The position numbers and the translations under genes were made by a program. This document shows positions 44,136 through 57,500 of a DNA stretch of 64,000 nucleotides, piece by piece. The stretch comes from Scalesia atractyloides (taxonomy: Eukaryota; Streptophyta; Magnoliopsida; Asterales; Asteraceae): contig CAMTDV010000022.1 of assembly GCA_947069175.1 (NCBI GenBank), positions 35,093,476 to 35,157,475 of the forward strand. Reading direction: 5' to 3'. A model generated the notes under the pieces. The model was not told the origin of the DNA and did no database searches. It saw only the letters and a program-made list of their open reading frames with translations. Numbering within the stretch: position 1 is the first letter of the stretch; each line of letters opens with the position of its first letter.

Positions 44136-47067
44136 TGTAACATCCCGACCTCGTAAAACAACGAACCATGGCGGAAACGTCGGGGAGTCATGTCACAGAA
44201 TTATTGTTCACAACTCATGGAATTTAAAATTTTGTTTTATTAAGTTAAATGTTTACATTGTCTTGCTATAAACAGAAACAACACATAAATAAATTGTCTT
44301 TAATGTTTTAAGTCACTAAGGCCCGCGTCCATTCCTACGTGAAGCATGCATCGTATATCAAGCATTGAATCCTTAAACATATGTGAAAAGAAAGTTAGCA
44401 TAAAAATGACAGCCATGCATAGGTTTTGTGAGTGTGTCAAATTCGTGGCTTTGTATACATGTTGCGACACCTCGTCCGACTACAAGAGTCGTTAAGTGAA
44501 AACCTCGTATCAAAAGTGTTTGATATTGCAATACAATTAACCAACTAAAACAAGTTGGTTAGAGTTGTAAAAACCTTATAGCCATGAATCTTGACCAAAA
44601 CATTTTTTTTATAAAAACCTTGTAATATGTTGATTCAAAAAAAAGTTGGTATGGTTTATATCTTTAAGTGAAAATCATTGCATGACATTCTTCAAAACCA
44701 TTTGTCTTATAATCTATTTGTCCATGTTATAAACCAATCAAAATCAATCGTCCATGTCATAAACCAATTGTCCATGTCATAAACAAATCGCCCGTTTTAA
44801 ATTGTGAAAACTTTTGATCGTTCTTTAATGAACACATTCAAACCTGTGTTGACTATACCACCAAAGGCTATCTTTAATAGACCACCAAAGGGTTTCTTTA
44901 ACTAGACTTAATCAAAAACAATTTATGTCATTACCCAAACTTCCACCAAATGTAGTGAATAGTCCGATAATGGGATTGTCAGTCCTATGGTACCATAACA
45001 TATTACTGGTCAGCTCGGCCAAAGCTAATGAATGTCATTAGTGTTATGGATAACGAATCAACAAGTTGTTCACATTATAGAAATCGTATTGTTTTATATA
45101 TAAACCATAGACATTGTTTATTCTTTGAAAACTTGAAAATGATTTAGCATATATGAGTCACCCCAAAACATTTGCAAACGTAAAATAGGGGAACTATGTA
45201 CTCACTTGGGATTGCGAAAGTGTTCTTGATCAACGGAATAAACAAAGCTTAAACATGTCCTAATGTGTCAGATAAATATGTTAGCGTGTCGGCACTACAA
45301 ACGGGAGATTGGATAGAATGAAGTCTTATAAACCACACGAGTGTGAACTCATGTGATATGGTTTAAAAAACTTAACATTCTGATTTGGAAAGGATCCTAA
45401 GTGCTTTTGACCAATTATGACTTGTTAAGGTAGTTTATGCTACTTTAACGGGTCATTAGCGTAAAGGCATGATCAGATGGTTAAACATTTCCTATGATAA
45501 GTCTTATATGCCTAAACATGTTTGAAAATGTAATAACATCAGTTTATACGTCAATTATTTGGTTACATGAGTTTAAAATGGATTTATGCACAAACGGGTA
45601 TTTTGGTCATCATTTTTTTAAGAACATAGATGTAACTTATCATAACACCAACCAAACGACATGACCATAAGGTATAACCTCAGTAGGTTATTCCTAACAA
45701 CTATTGTCACAAATATGTATTTGGTCGGATCGTAAGATCGACCAAACGGGTCGGATTCGAAAGTCAAAGCGGTGGTCAAGACCGCTCGACTTACAACCCA
45801 AAATAAGCACTAAACTAGAAGTGACGAGTTAGACATGTCAAATATGTCTAACTAAGTTTATAAAACTGATTTGGTATCAAAACTTGGTGTTTTGATACCC
45901 CAAAATAGTTTCGTCGTAAAATGCACATCATGCACATTTTTTACCAAAACTTTGACTCGTCACTTTGACTAGTTAACGTGGTAATCATAAGGTGAAATTG
46001 TTAGGGATTATAACCTTCGTGATTTCGATCACGTTGCAAAGTTCAATTGAACTTTGACTTGACCATATATGGTCAGAACCAAAAGTCAATCAGGAAGCCA
46101 AACTGTTCGACTTATAGCTCAAAATAACTAATATAATGAAAGAACTAGGAAGAGTACTTACTTGTGTTGAAGAACACATTCGGAACTCAAGATAGTAGGC
46201 TTCCAAAGGCTGGAAACAAGCTCCAAGAAGGATAGAAAGAAGAACTTCACACTTTGCTTTAAAGTGTATTGAAGTGGCTGTCAAAAAAATGGAAGAATCA
46301 TGGGGTATTTATAGTATTTTAGGATCAAGGAGGTGATGACAAGTGTCCTCAAGTGTGGATTAGTGTCCTAACATGTGTCAACAAAAAATTAAGTGTAGCA
46401 AAATGAGTGCTAGGTGTCAAAAATTGGAGATAGGTGAAAACTTGGTGAAGAAGCAAATCTTTGTTTATTTTTTTCACATTTTTGGCCATTGGACTTGTAT
46501 TTTTACTTGTTTGTCTTTTTTAACCCCTTTAACCTAATATTTAGGTTATAAAAAGGTGTTAAGGCATGTGTAATTTGGATTATGCCCGAAAATGTCGTGG
46601 ATGTCGGTTCGTCGGTTGTACAGTTATGCGTTTCGCAAAAATGCGTAAAACGCTTTAACGAACACGAAAATGATCGAAATTGTGCAACGCTTGACATTTT
46701 TGCGTTCTCATCAATAAAATTCAAGATTTTATTGAATAAAAAAATATTTGGATTGATACACATGGTTCGTATCTTGAATACGGACCAACAGACGACGAAA
46801 ATAGTCCCTTGACTTGTATAAGCGTGTTTTAGGGTATGTGTAGCTTATGTCCTTGTTTTGGAGTGTAGCCGCGTTAAACTGATTGCGTTAGAGTGTCAGT
46901 TAACGAATTACTTTAGAAAAAAATTTGAGGGTTGGATATCGTGCAAGAAATTGAAATTATGCAAATATCTTTGATAATTCTATAAATTTTGGAAATAAAA
47001 CAAAAGGTTTCAATGAATACGAAATTGTTTGTAATTGTACAATGATAGAAAAAACACAAATGTCACA
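44136..47067 (-). repeat. GypA-3 3' LTR, whose end part is the start of the tandem array
   Basis: It runs from TGTAACATCCC to AAATGTCACA, 2,932 bp, a full-length LTR close to 34041-37071. The last 993 bp (46075-47067) are the first segment of array unit 1. The 18-bp palindrome AAAGTTCAATTGAACTTT is at 46038-46055. A minisatellite lies at 44700-44790. Confidence 0.92.
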
Positions 47068-47456
47068 GTTTCCCATATTTTTTGAAATTTCGTCCTGAAA
47101 TTTAATTAGAGAAATCTTTGTGAAAACAGATGTGGATATTTCGCTTTCATCTGATCCTCTCGTTCCCAAGTAAATTCTGGGCCACGTTTGGATTCCCAGC
47201 GAACTTTAACTATTGGTATACGTCTACGCTTGAGTTTCTTGACTTCACGGTCCAATATCTCCATAGGTTTCTCAACAAAGTGCATAATGTTATCAACATG
47301 AATTTCGTCGAGGGGAATGTGGAGGTTTGTATCGGCTTAACACTTTTCAAATTGGACATGTGGAATGTTGGGTGAATATTCCTAAGTTCAGGAGGTAGCT
47401 CAAGATGGTAGGCCACCTTTCCTATTCTCTCAACGATCTTGAAAGGTCCAACATAT
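47068..47456 (-). pseudogene. Integrase end with chromodomain tail, unit 1, first half
   Basis: On the minus strand the post-integrase segment (AYHLELPPELRNIHPTFHMS) leads, after a frameshift, to MEILDREVKKLKRRRIPIVK, then VRWESKRGPEFTWERED and MKAKYPHL. This is the chromodomain-type tail of Tekay/Del chromoviruses, with the W...E pattern of that fold. The reading stops at the LTR border, as in GypA-2. Only this terminal piece is present; the catalytic core is missing in this half. The same piece recurs at 50877-51265 and 54686-55074. Confidence 0.88.
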
Positions 47457-48526
47457 AACTTTGACTTGACGAAATATGGTCAGAACCAAAAGTCAATCAG
47501 GAAGCCAAACTGTTCGACTTTTAGCTCAAAATAGCTAAAATAATGAAAGAACTAGGAATAGTACTTACTCATGTTGAAGAACACTTTCGGAATCCAAGAT
47601 AGGAGGCTTCCAAAGGCTAGAGACAAGCTCCAAGAACGATAGAAAGAAGAACTTCACACTTTGCTTTAAAGTGTTTGAAGTGGTGTGAAAAAAATGGAAG
47701 AATCATGGGGTATTTATAGTATTTTAGGATCAAGGAGGTGATGACAAGTGTCCTCAAGTGTGGATTAGCGTCCAAACATGTGTCAACACCAAATTAAGTG
47801 TGGCAAAATGAATGCTAAGTGTGAAAAATTGGAGATAGGTGGCAAACTTGGTTAAGAAGCAAAAATCTTTATTACTTTTTTGACATTTTTAGCCGTTGGA
47901 CTTGTATTTTCACTTTTTTGCCATTTTTAACCCCTTTAACCTAATATTTAGATTATATAAAGGTGTTAAGACATGTGTAACTTGCATTATGCCCGAAAAT
48001 GTCGGGGATGTCGGCTCGTTCGGTTGTACGATTACGCGTTTTGCAAAAATGCGTAAAACGCTTTAACAAACACAAAAATGATTGAAATTGTGCAACAATT
48101 GACATTTTTGCATTCTCATCAATAAAATTCAAGATTATATTGAATACAAAAATATTTGGATTGAAACACATGGTTCTTACCTTGAATACGGACCAACAGA
48201 CGACGATAATAGTCCCTGGACTTGTATAAGCATGTTTTTGTCATATCTAACCCTTCAAAACTTATATCTAAGTTATGTAAAGGGTATTTAGTGTAGGTGT
48301 AGCTTATGTCCTTGTTTCGGAGTGTAGCCGCGTTAAACTGATTGCGTTTGAGTGTCAGTTAAGGAATTACTTCACAAAAATTTATGAGGGTTCAAAATCG
48401 TGCAAGAAATTGAAATTGTGCAAATATCTTTAATAATTCGACAAATTACGGAAAGAAAACACAGGGTCTCATTGAATACAAAATTGTTTGAAATTGTACA
48501 ATGATTGAAAAGGCACAATTATCACA

Positions 48527-49825
48527 GTTTCCCCTACTTTTGGAAATCACGAAATTTAATTAGAGAAATCTTTGTGAAAATAGATGTGGATATTTCGCTT
48601 TCATCTGATCCTCTCATTCCCAAGTAAATTCTGGGCCATGTTTGGATTCCCAGCGAACTTTAACTATTGGTATACGTCTACGCTTGAGTTTCTTGACTTC
48701 ACGGTCCACTATATCCACAGGTTTCTCAACATGAATTTCGTCAAGGGGAATATCGAGGTTTGTATCGGCTAACCACCTTTTCAAATTGGAGATGTTGGGT
48801 GAATATTCCCAAGTTTAGGAGGTAGCTCAAGTCGGCAGGCCACCTTTCCTATTCTCTCAACGATCTTGAATGGTCCAACATATCATGGTGAAAGTTTTCC
48901 TTTCTTTCCAAATTTAATCACACCTTTCCAAGGGGATACCTTGACAAGGACGTGATCACCAACTTGGAATTCCAAGGGCTTGCGTCATTTGTCCGCATAA
49001 CTTATTTGACGGCTTCTAGCGGTCAGAAGGTTATCGCGAATTTTGCTGACTTTGTCTGTTGTGTCATGAATGAGTTCAAGTCCAGTGAGCTGAGCTTCAT
49101 CGACCTCATTCCAGCAGACAGGTGAACGACATTTTCGACTGTATAGAGCTTCGAAAGGCGCCATATTGATGCTGGCATGATAACTATTGTTGTAGGAGAA
49201 TTCGACTAATGGTAGATGCGAATCCCAACTACCACCAAAGTCGATCACACATTCTCTAAGCATACCCTCCAGTGTTTGAATTGTCCTTTCAGATTGTCCA
49301 TCCGTTTAAGGATGATAAGTAATGCTCAGATTGAGTTGGTTCCTATGGCAGATTGCATGGTCTTCCAAAAGTGAGATGAGAATCGAGCATCTCGATCAGA
49401 TATGATTTTCAAAGGAACACCATGATGAGATACAATCTCATCAACATAGATCTTGGCGAGTTTGTCAGCAGATAGATCCTCACGAATTGCGAAAAAAGTG
49501 TTCTGACTTTGTTAGACGATCGATGATTACCCAAATGGCATCATGCGCTCTAGGTGTGCGCGGTAGTTTAGTGATGAGATCCATCGCATTGTTCTCCCAC
49601 TTCCATACCGGTATTTCTGGTTGCTCCAGTAAACCAGATGGGCGCTGATGTTCTACCTTAACTTTAAGACAAGTTATGCATTTAGACATATACAAGGCAA
49701 TATCCTTCTTCATACCTGGCCACCAATACTGGGTACGAAGATCCTTATACATTTTGTCTGCACCAGGGTGGATTGAATAAAGAGACTTATGAGCTTCGTC
49801 CATCAATAAGGTGCGGAGATTGTCT
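48527..49825 (-). pseudogene. Integrase fragment, unit 1, second half
   Basis: The minus strand reads DNLRTLLMDEAHKSLYSIHP (zinc finger), KCITCLKVKVEHQRPSGLL, WENNAMDLITKLPRTPRAHD (Gly to Ala here, Gly in units 2 and 3), a frameshift near 49490, and a stop in the DGQSERT-type block near 49305. Then FGGSWDSHLPLVEFSYNNSY and CRSPVCWNEVDEAQLTGLEL follow, and the chromodomain tail near 48600-48800. RT and RNase H are absent. It is inactive. At 49825 the integrase zinc-finger region is fused to GypC LTR sequence. Confidence 0.9.
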
Positions 49826-49881
49826 AAACCGAACATCCCGGACGCGATGGTGATGTTAGTTTTTCCTAAATTTAATGAATC

Positions 49882-52800
49882 AGAACCAAAAGTCAATCAG
49901 GAAGCCAAACTGTTCGACTTATAGCTCAAAATAACTAATATAATGAAAGAACTAGGAAGAGTACTTACTTGTGTTGAAGAACACATTCGGAACTCAAGAT
50001 AGTAGGCTTCCAAAGGCTGGAAACAAGCTCCAAGAAGGATAGAAAGAAGAACTTCACACTTTGCTTTAAAGTGTATTGAAGTGGCTGTCAAAAAAATGGA
50101 AGAATCATGGGGTATTTATAGTATTTTAGGATCAAGGAGGTGATGACAAGTGTCCTCAAGTGTGGATTAGTGTCCTAACATGTGTCAACAAAAAATTAAG
50201 TGTAGCAAAATGAGTGCTAGGTGTCAAAAATTGGAGATAGGTGAAAACTTGGTGAAGAAGCAAAAATCTTTGTTATATTTTTTCACATTTTTGGCCATTG
50301 GACTTGTATTTTTACTTGTTTGTCTTTTTTAACCCCTTTAACCTAATATTTAGGTTATAAAAAGGTGTTAAGGCATGTGTAATTTGGATTATGCCCGAAA
50401 ATGTCGTGGATGTCGGTTCGTCGGTTGTACAGTTATGCGTTTCGCAAAAATGCGTAAAACGCTTTAACGAACACGAAAATGATCGAAATTGTGCAACGCT
50501 TGACATTTTTGCGTTCTCATCAATAAAATTCAAGATTTTATTGAATAAAAAAATATTTGGATTGATACACATGGTTCGTATCTTGAATACGGACCAACAG
50601 ACGACGAAAATAGTCCCTTGACTTGTATAAGCGTGTTTTAGGGTATGTGTAGCTTATGTCCTTGTTTTGGAGTGTAGCCGCGTTAAACTGATTGCGTTAG
50701 AGTGTCAGTTAACGAATTACTTTAGAAAAAAATTTGAGGGTTGGATATCGTGCAAGAAATTGAAATTATGCAAATATCTTTGATAATTCTATAAATTTTG
50801 GAAATAAAACAAAAGGTTTCAATGAATACGAAATTGTTTGTAATTGTACAATGATAGAAAAAACACAAATGTCACAGTTTCCCATATTTTTTGAAATTTC
50901 GTCCTGAAATTTAATTAGAGAAATCTTTGTGAAAACAGATGTGGATATTTCGCTTTCATCTGATCCTCTCGTTCCCAAGTAAATTCTGGGCCACGTTTGG
51001 ATTCCCAGCGAACTTTAACTATTGGTATACGTCTACGCTTGAGTTTCTTGACTTCACGGTCCAATATCTCCATAGGTTTCTCAACAAAGTGCATAATGTT
51101 ATCAACATGAATTTCGTCGAGGGGAATGTGGAGGTTTGTATCGGCTTAACACTTTTCAAATTGGACATGTGGAATGTTGGGTGAATATTCCTAAGTTCAG
51201 GAGGTAGCTCAAGATGGTAGGCCACCTTTCCTATTCTCTCAACGATCTTGAAAGGTCCAACATATAACTTTGACTTGACGAAATATGGTCAGAACCAAAA
51301 GTCAATCAGGAAGCCAAACTGTTCGACTTTTAGCTCAAAATAGCTAAAATAATGAAAGAACTAGGAATAGTACTTACTCATGTTGAAGAACACTTTCGGA
51401 ATCCAAGATAGGAGGCTTCCAAAGGCTAGAGACAAGCTCCAAGAACGATAGAAAGAAGAACTTCACACTTTGCTTTAAAGTGTTTGAAGTGGTGTGAAAA
51501 AAATGGAAGAATCATGGGGTATTTATAGTATTTTAGGATCAAGGAGGTGATGACAAGTGTCCTCAAGTGTGGATTAGCGTCCAAACATGTGTCAACACCA
51601 AATTAAGTGTGGCAAAATGAATGCTAAGTGTGAAAAATGGAGATAGGTGGCAAACTTGGTTAAGAAGCAAAAATCTTTATTACTTTTTTGACATTTTTAG
51701 CCGTTGGACTTGTATTTTCACTTTTTTGCCATTTTTAACCCCTTTAACCTAATATTTAGATTATATAAAGGTGTTAAGACATGTGTAACTTGCATTATGC
51801 CCGAAAATGTCGGGGATGTCGGCTCGTTCGGTTGTACGATTACGCGTTTTGCAAAAATGCGTAAAACGCTTTAACAAACACAAAAATGATTGAAATTGTG
51901 CAACAATTGACATTTTTGCATTCTCATCAATAAAATTCAAGATTATATTGAATACAAAAATATTTGGATTGAAACACATGGTTCTTACCTTGAATACGGA
52001 CCAACAGACGACGATAATAGTCCCTGGACTTGTATAAGCATGTTTTTGTCATATCTAACCCTTCAAAACTTATATCTAAGTTATGTAAAGGGTATTTAGT
52101 GTAGGTGTAGCTTATGTCCTTGTTTCGGAGTGTAGCCGCGTTAAACTGATTGCGTTTGAGTGTCAGTTAAGGAATTACTTCACAAAAATTTATGAGGGTT
52201 CAAAATCGTGCAAGAAATTGAAATTGTGCAAATATCTTTAATAATTCGACAAATTACGGAAAGAAAACACAGGGTCTCATTGAATACAAAATTGTTTGAA
52301 ATTGTACAATGATTGAAAAGGCACAATTATCACAGTTTCCCCTACTTTTGGAAATCACGAAATTTAATTAGAGAAATCTTTGTGAAAATAGATGTGGATA
52401 TTTCGCTTTCATCTGATCCTCTCATTCCCAAGTAAATTCTGGGCCATGTTTGGATTCCCAGCGAACTTTAACTATTGGTATACGTCTACGCTTGAGTTTC
52501 TTGACTTCACGGTCCACTATATCCACAGGTTTCTCAACATGAATTTCGTCAAGGGGAATATCGAGGTTTGTATCGGCTAACCACCTTTTCAAATTGGAGA
52601 TGTTGGGTGAATATTCCCAAGTTTAGGAGGTAGCTCAAGTCGGCAGGCCACCTTTCCTATTCTCTCAACGATCTTGAATGGTCCAACATATCATGGTGAA
52701 AGTTTTCCTTTCTTTCCAAATTTAATCACACCTTTCCAAGGGGATACCTTGACAAGGACGTGATCACCAACTTGGAATTCCAAGGGCTTGCGTCATTTGT

Positions 52801-53690
52801 CCGCATAACTTATTTGACGGCTTCTAGCTGTCAGAAGGTTATCGCGAATTTTGCTGACTTTGTCTGTTGTGTCATGAATGAGTTCAAGTCCAGTGAGCTG
52901 AGCTTCATCGACCTCATTCCAGCAGACAGGTGAACGACATTTTCGACTGTATAGAGCTTCGAAAGGCGCCATATTGATGCTGGCATGATAACTATTGTTG
53001 TAGGAGAATTCGACTAATGGTAGATGCGAATCCCAACTACCACCAAAGTCGATCACACATTCTCTAAGCATACCCTCCAGTGTTTGAATTGTCCTTTCAG
53101 ATTGTCCATCCGTTTAAGGATGATAAGTAATGCTCAGATTGAGTTTGGTTCCTATGGCAGATTGCATGGTCTTCCAAAAGTGAGATGAGAATCGAGCATC
53201 TCGATCAGATATGATTTTCAAAGGAACACCATGATGAGATACAATCTCATCAACATAGATCTTGGCGAGTTTGTCAGCAGATAGATCCTCACGAATTGCG
53301 AAAAAAGTGTTCTGACTTTGTTAGACGATCGATGATTACCCAAATGGCATCATGCCCTCTAGGTGTGCGCGGTAGTTTAGTGATGAGATCCATCGCATTG
53401 TTCTCCCACTTCCATACCGGTATTTCTGGTTGCTCCAGTAAACCAGATGGGCGCTGATGTTCTACCTTAACTTTAAGACAAGTTATGCATTTAGACATAT
53501 ACAAGGCAATATCCTTCTTCATACCTGGCCACCAATACTGGGTACGAAGATCCTTATACATTTTGTCTGCACCAGGGTGGATTGAATAAAGAGACTTATG
53601 AGCTTCGTCCATCAATAAGGTGCGGAGATTGTCTAAACCGAACATCCCGGACGCGATGGTGATGTTAGTTTTTCCTAAATTTAATGAATC
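49882..53690 (-). repeat. Array unit 2
   Basis: Parts: LTR end 49882-50876, chromodomain tail 50877-51265, second LTR end 51266-52334, integrase part 52335-53634, GypC tag to 53690. Integrase open pieces (52793-53071 and 53289-53705, minus) match those of unit 1 almost perfectly. Confidence 0.93.
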
Positions 53691-56600
53691 AGAACCAAAA
53701 GTCAATCAGGAAGCCAAACTGTTCGACTTATAGCTCAAAATAACTAATATAATGAAAGAACTAGGAAGAGTACTTACTTGTGTTGAAGAACACATTCGGA
53801 ACTCAAGATAGTAGGCTTCCAAAGGCTGGAAACAAGCTCCAAGAAGGATAAAAAGAAGAACTTCACACTTTGCTTTAAAGTGTATTGAAGTGGCTGTCAA
53901 AAAAATGGAAGAATCATGGGGTATTTATAGTATTTTAGGATCAAGGAGGTGATGACAAGTGTCCTCAAGTGTGGATTAGTGTCCTAACATGTGTCAACAA
54001 AAAATTAAGTGTAGCAAAATGAGTGCTAGGTGTCAAAAATTGGAGATAGGTGAAAACTTGGTGAAGAAGCAAAAATCTTTGTTTATTTTTTTCACATTTT
54101 TGGCCATTGGACTTGTATTTTTACTTGTTTGTCTTTTTTAACCCCTTTAACCTAATATTTAGGTTATAAAAAGGTGTTAAGGCATGTGTAATTTGGATTA
54201 TGCCCGAAAATGTCGTGGATGTCGGTTCGTCGGTTGTACAGTTATGCTTTTCGCAAAAATGCGTAAAACGCTTTAACGAACACGAAAATGATCGAAATTG
54301 TGCAACGCTTGACATTTTTGCGTTCTCATCAATAAAATTCAAGATTTTATTGAATAAAAAAATATTTGGATTGATACACATGGTTCGTATCTTGAATACG
54401 GACCAACAGACGACGAAAATAGTCCCTTAACTTGTATAAGCGTGTTTTAGGGTATGTGTAGCTTATGTCCTTGTTTTGGAGTGTAGCCGCGTTAAACTGA
54501 TTGCGTTAGAGTGTCAGTTAACGAATTACTTTAGAAAAAAATTTGAGGGTTGGATATCGTGCAAGAAATTGAAATTATGCAAATATCTTTGATAATTCTA
54601 TAAATTTTGGAAATAAAACAAAAGGTTTCAATGAATACGAAATTGTTTGTAATTGTACAATGATAGAAAAAACACAAATGTCACAGTTTCCCATATTTTT
54701 TGAAATTTCGTCCTGAAATTTAATTAGAGAAATCTTTGTGAAAACAGATGTGGATATTTCGCTTTCATCTGATCCTCTCGTTCCCAAGTAAATTCTGGGC
54801 CACGTTTGGATTCCCAGCGAACTTTAACTATTGGTATACGTCTACGCTTGAGTTTCTTGACTTCACGGTCCAATATCTCCATAGGTTTCTCAACAAAGTG
54901 CATAATGTTATCAACATGAATTTCGTCGAGGGGAATGTGGAGGTTTGTATCGGCTTAACACTTTTCAAATTGGACATGTGGAATGTTGGGTGAATATTCC
55001 TAAGTTCAGGAGGTAGCTCAAGATGGTAGGCCACCTTTCCTATTCTCTCAACGATCTTGAAAGGTCCAACATATAACTTTGACTTGACGAAATATGGTCA
55101 GAACCAAAAGTCAATCAGGAAGCCAAACTGTTCGACTTTTAGCTCAAAATAGCTAAAATAATGAAAGAACTAGGAATAGTACTTACTCATGTTGAAGAAC
55201 ACTTTCGGAATCCAAGATAGGAGGCTTCCAAAGGCTAGAGACAAGCTCCAAGAACGATAGAAAGAAGAACTTCACACTTTGCTTTAAAGTGTTTGAAGTG
55301 GTGTGAAAAAAATGGAAGAATCATGGGGTATTTATAGTATTTTAGGATCAAGGAGGTGATGACAAGTGTCCTCAAGTGTGGATTAGCGTCCAAACATGTG
55401 TCAACACCAAATTAAGTGTGGCAAAATGAATGCTAAGTGTGAAAAATTGGAGATAGGTGGCAAACTTGGTTAAGAAGCAAAAATCTTTATTACTTTTTTG
55501 ACATTTTTAGCCGTTGGACTTGTATTTTCACTTTTTTGCCATTTTTAACCCCTTTAACCTAATATTTAGATTATATAAAGGTGTTAAGACATGTGTAACT
55601 TGCATTATGCCCGAAAATGTCGGGGATGTCGGCTCGTTCGGTTGTACGATTACGCGTTTTGCAAAAATGCGTAAAACGCTTTAACAAACACAAAAATGAT
55701 TGAAATTGTGCAACAATTGACATTTTTGCATTCTCATCAATAAAATTCAAGATTATATTGAATACAAAAATATTTGGATTGAAACACATGGTTCTTACCT
55801 TGAATACGGACCAACAGACGACGATAATAGTCCCTGGACTTGTATAAGCATGTTTTTGTCATATCTAACCCTTCAAAACTTATATCTAAGTTATGTAAAG
55901 GGTATTTAGTGTAGGTGTAGCTTATGTCCTTGTTTCGGAGTGTAGCCGCGTTAAACTGATTGCGTTTGAGTGTCAGTTAAGGAATTACTTCACAAAAATT
56001 TATGAGGGTTCAAAATCGTGCAAGAAATTGAAATTGTGCAAATATCTTTAATAATTCGACAAATTACGGAAAGAAAACACAGGGTCTCATTGAATACAAA
56101 ATTGTTTGAAATTGTACAATGATTGAAAAGGCACAATTATCACAGTTTCCCCTACTTTTGGAAATCACGAAATTTAATTAGAGAAATCTTTGTGAAAATA
56201 GATGTGGATATTTCGCTTTCATCTGATCCTCTCATTCCCAAGTAAATTCTGGGCCATGTTTGGATTCCCAGCGAACTTTAACTATTGGTATACGTCTACG
56301 CTTGAGTTTCTTGACTTCACGGTCCACTATATCCACAGGTTTCTCAACATGAATTTCGTCAAGGGGAATATCGAGGTTTGTATCGGCTAACCACCTTTTC
56401 AAATTGGAGATGTTGGGTGAATATTCCCAAGTTTAGGAGGTAGCTCAAGTCGGCAGGCCACCTTTCCTATTCTCTCAACGATCTTGAATGGTCCAACATA
56501 TCATGGTGAAAGTTTTCCTTTCTTTCCAAATTTAATCACACCTTTCCAAGGGGATACCTTGACAAGGACGTGATCACCAACTTGGAATTCCAAGGGCTTG

Positions 56601-57500
56601 CGTCATTTGTCCGCATAACTTATTTGACGGCTTCTAGCTGTCAGAAGGTTATCGCGAATTTTGCTGACTTTGTCTGTTGTGTCATGAATGAGTTCAAGTC
56701 CAGTGAGCTGAGCTTCATCGACCTCATTCCAGCAGACAGGTGAACGACATTTTCGACTGTATAGAGCTTCGAAAGGCGCCATATTGATGCTGGCATGATA
56801 ACTATTGTTGTAGGAGATTTCGACTAATGGTAGATGCGAATCCCAACTACCACCAAAGTCGATCACACATTCTCTAAGCATACCCTCCGGTGTTTGAATT
56901 GTCCTTTCAGATTGTCCATCCGTTTAAGGATGATAAGTAATGCTCAGATTGAGTTTGGTTCCTATGGCAGATTGCATGGTCTTCCAAAAGTGAGATGAGA
57001 ATCGAGCATCTCGATCAGATATGATTTTCAAAGGAACACCATGATGAGATACAATCTCATCAACATAGATCTTGGCGAGTTTGTCAGCAGATAGATCCTC
57101 ACGAATTGCGAAAAAAGTGTTCTGACTTTGTTAGACGATCGATGATTACCCAAATGGCATCATGCCCTCTAGGTGTGCGCGGTAGTTTAGTGATGAGATC
57201 CATCGCATTGTTCTCCCACTTCCATACCGGTATTTCTGGTTGCTCCAGTAAACCAGATGGGCGCTGATGTTCTACCTTAACTTTAAGACAAGTTATGCAT
57301 TTAGACATATACAAGGCAATATCCTTCTTCATACCTGGCCACCAATACTGGGTACGAAGATCCTTATACATTTTGTCTGCACCAGGGTGGATTGAATAAA
57401 GAGACTTATGAGCTTCGTCCATCAATAAGGTGCGGAGATTGTCTAAACCGAACATCCCGGACGCGATGGTGATGTTAGTTTTTCCTAAATTTAATGAATC
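53691..57500 (-). repeat. Array unit 3
   Basis: Parts: LTR end 53691-54685, chromodomain tail 54686-55074, second LTR end 55075-56144, integrase part 56145-57444, GypC tag 57445-57500. Here the GypC sequence continues past the unit end without a break, so unit 3 holds the original junction and units 1 and 2 are copies. Small private changes include TTCGAC to TTTCGAC-type variants near 56818. Confidence 0.92.

Larger units (their letters stand above)
46075..49881 (-). repeat. Array unit 1
   Basis: Parts: LTR end 46075-47067, internal end 47068-47456, second LTR end 47457-48526, integrase part 48527-49825, GypC LTR tag 49826-49881. The two LTR/internal halves are homologous but more diverged from each other than the units are. 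Confidence 0.93.
46075..57500 (-). repeat. Tandem array: three copies of a 3.81-kb unit from LTR and integrase
   Basis: The units are 46075-49881 (3,807 bp), 49882-53690 (3,809) and 53691-57500 (3,810). Each begins AGAACCAAAAGTCAATCAGG and ends TTTAATGAATC. I find only about a dozen differences among them by eye (for example a G/T at 49018 versus 52827), so amplification is very recent. Each unit consists of: GypA LTR end, chromodomain tail, GypA LTR end again, integrase part, and about 56 bp of GypC LTR. Minus strand is the GypA coding sense. Confidence 0.95.

Noticed and set aside
46582..46812. 76-codon frame repeated identically at 50391 and 54200
   Set aside because: Its conservation is due to recent tandem copying of the unit, not selection; it lies in LTR sequence.
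46075..57500. Regular repeats suggesting a CRISPR array or classical centromeric satellite
   Set aside because: The units are 3.8 kb and made of retroelement parts in plant DNA. There are only three units, far from a mature satellite.
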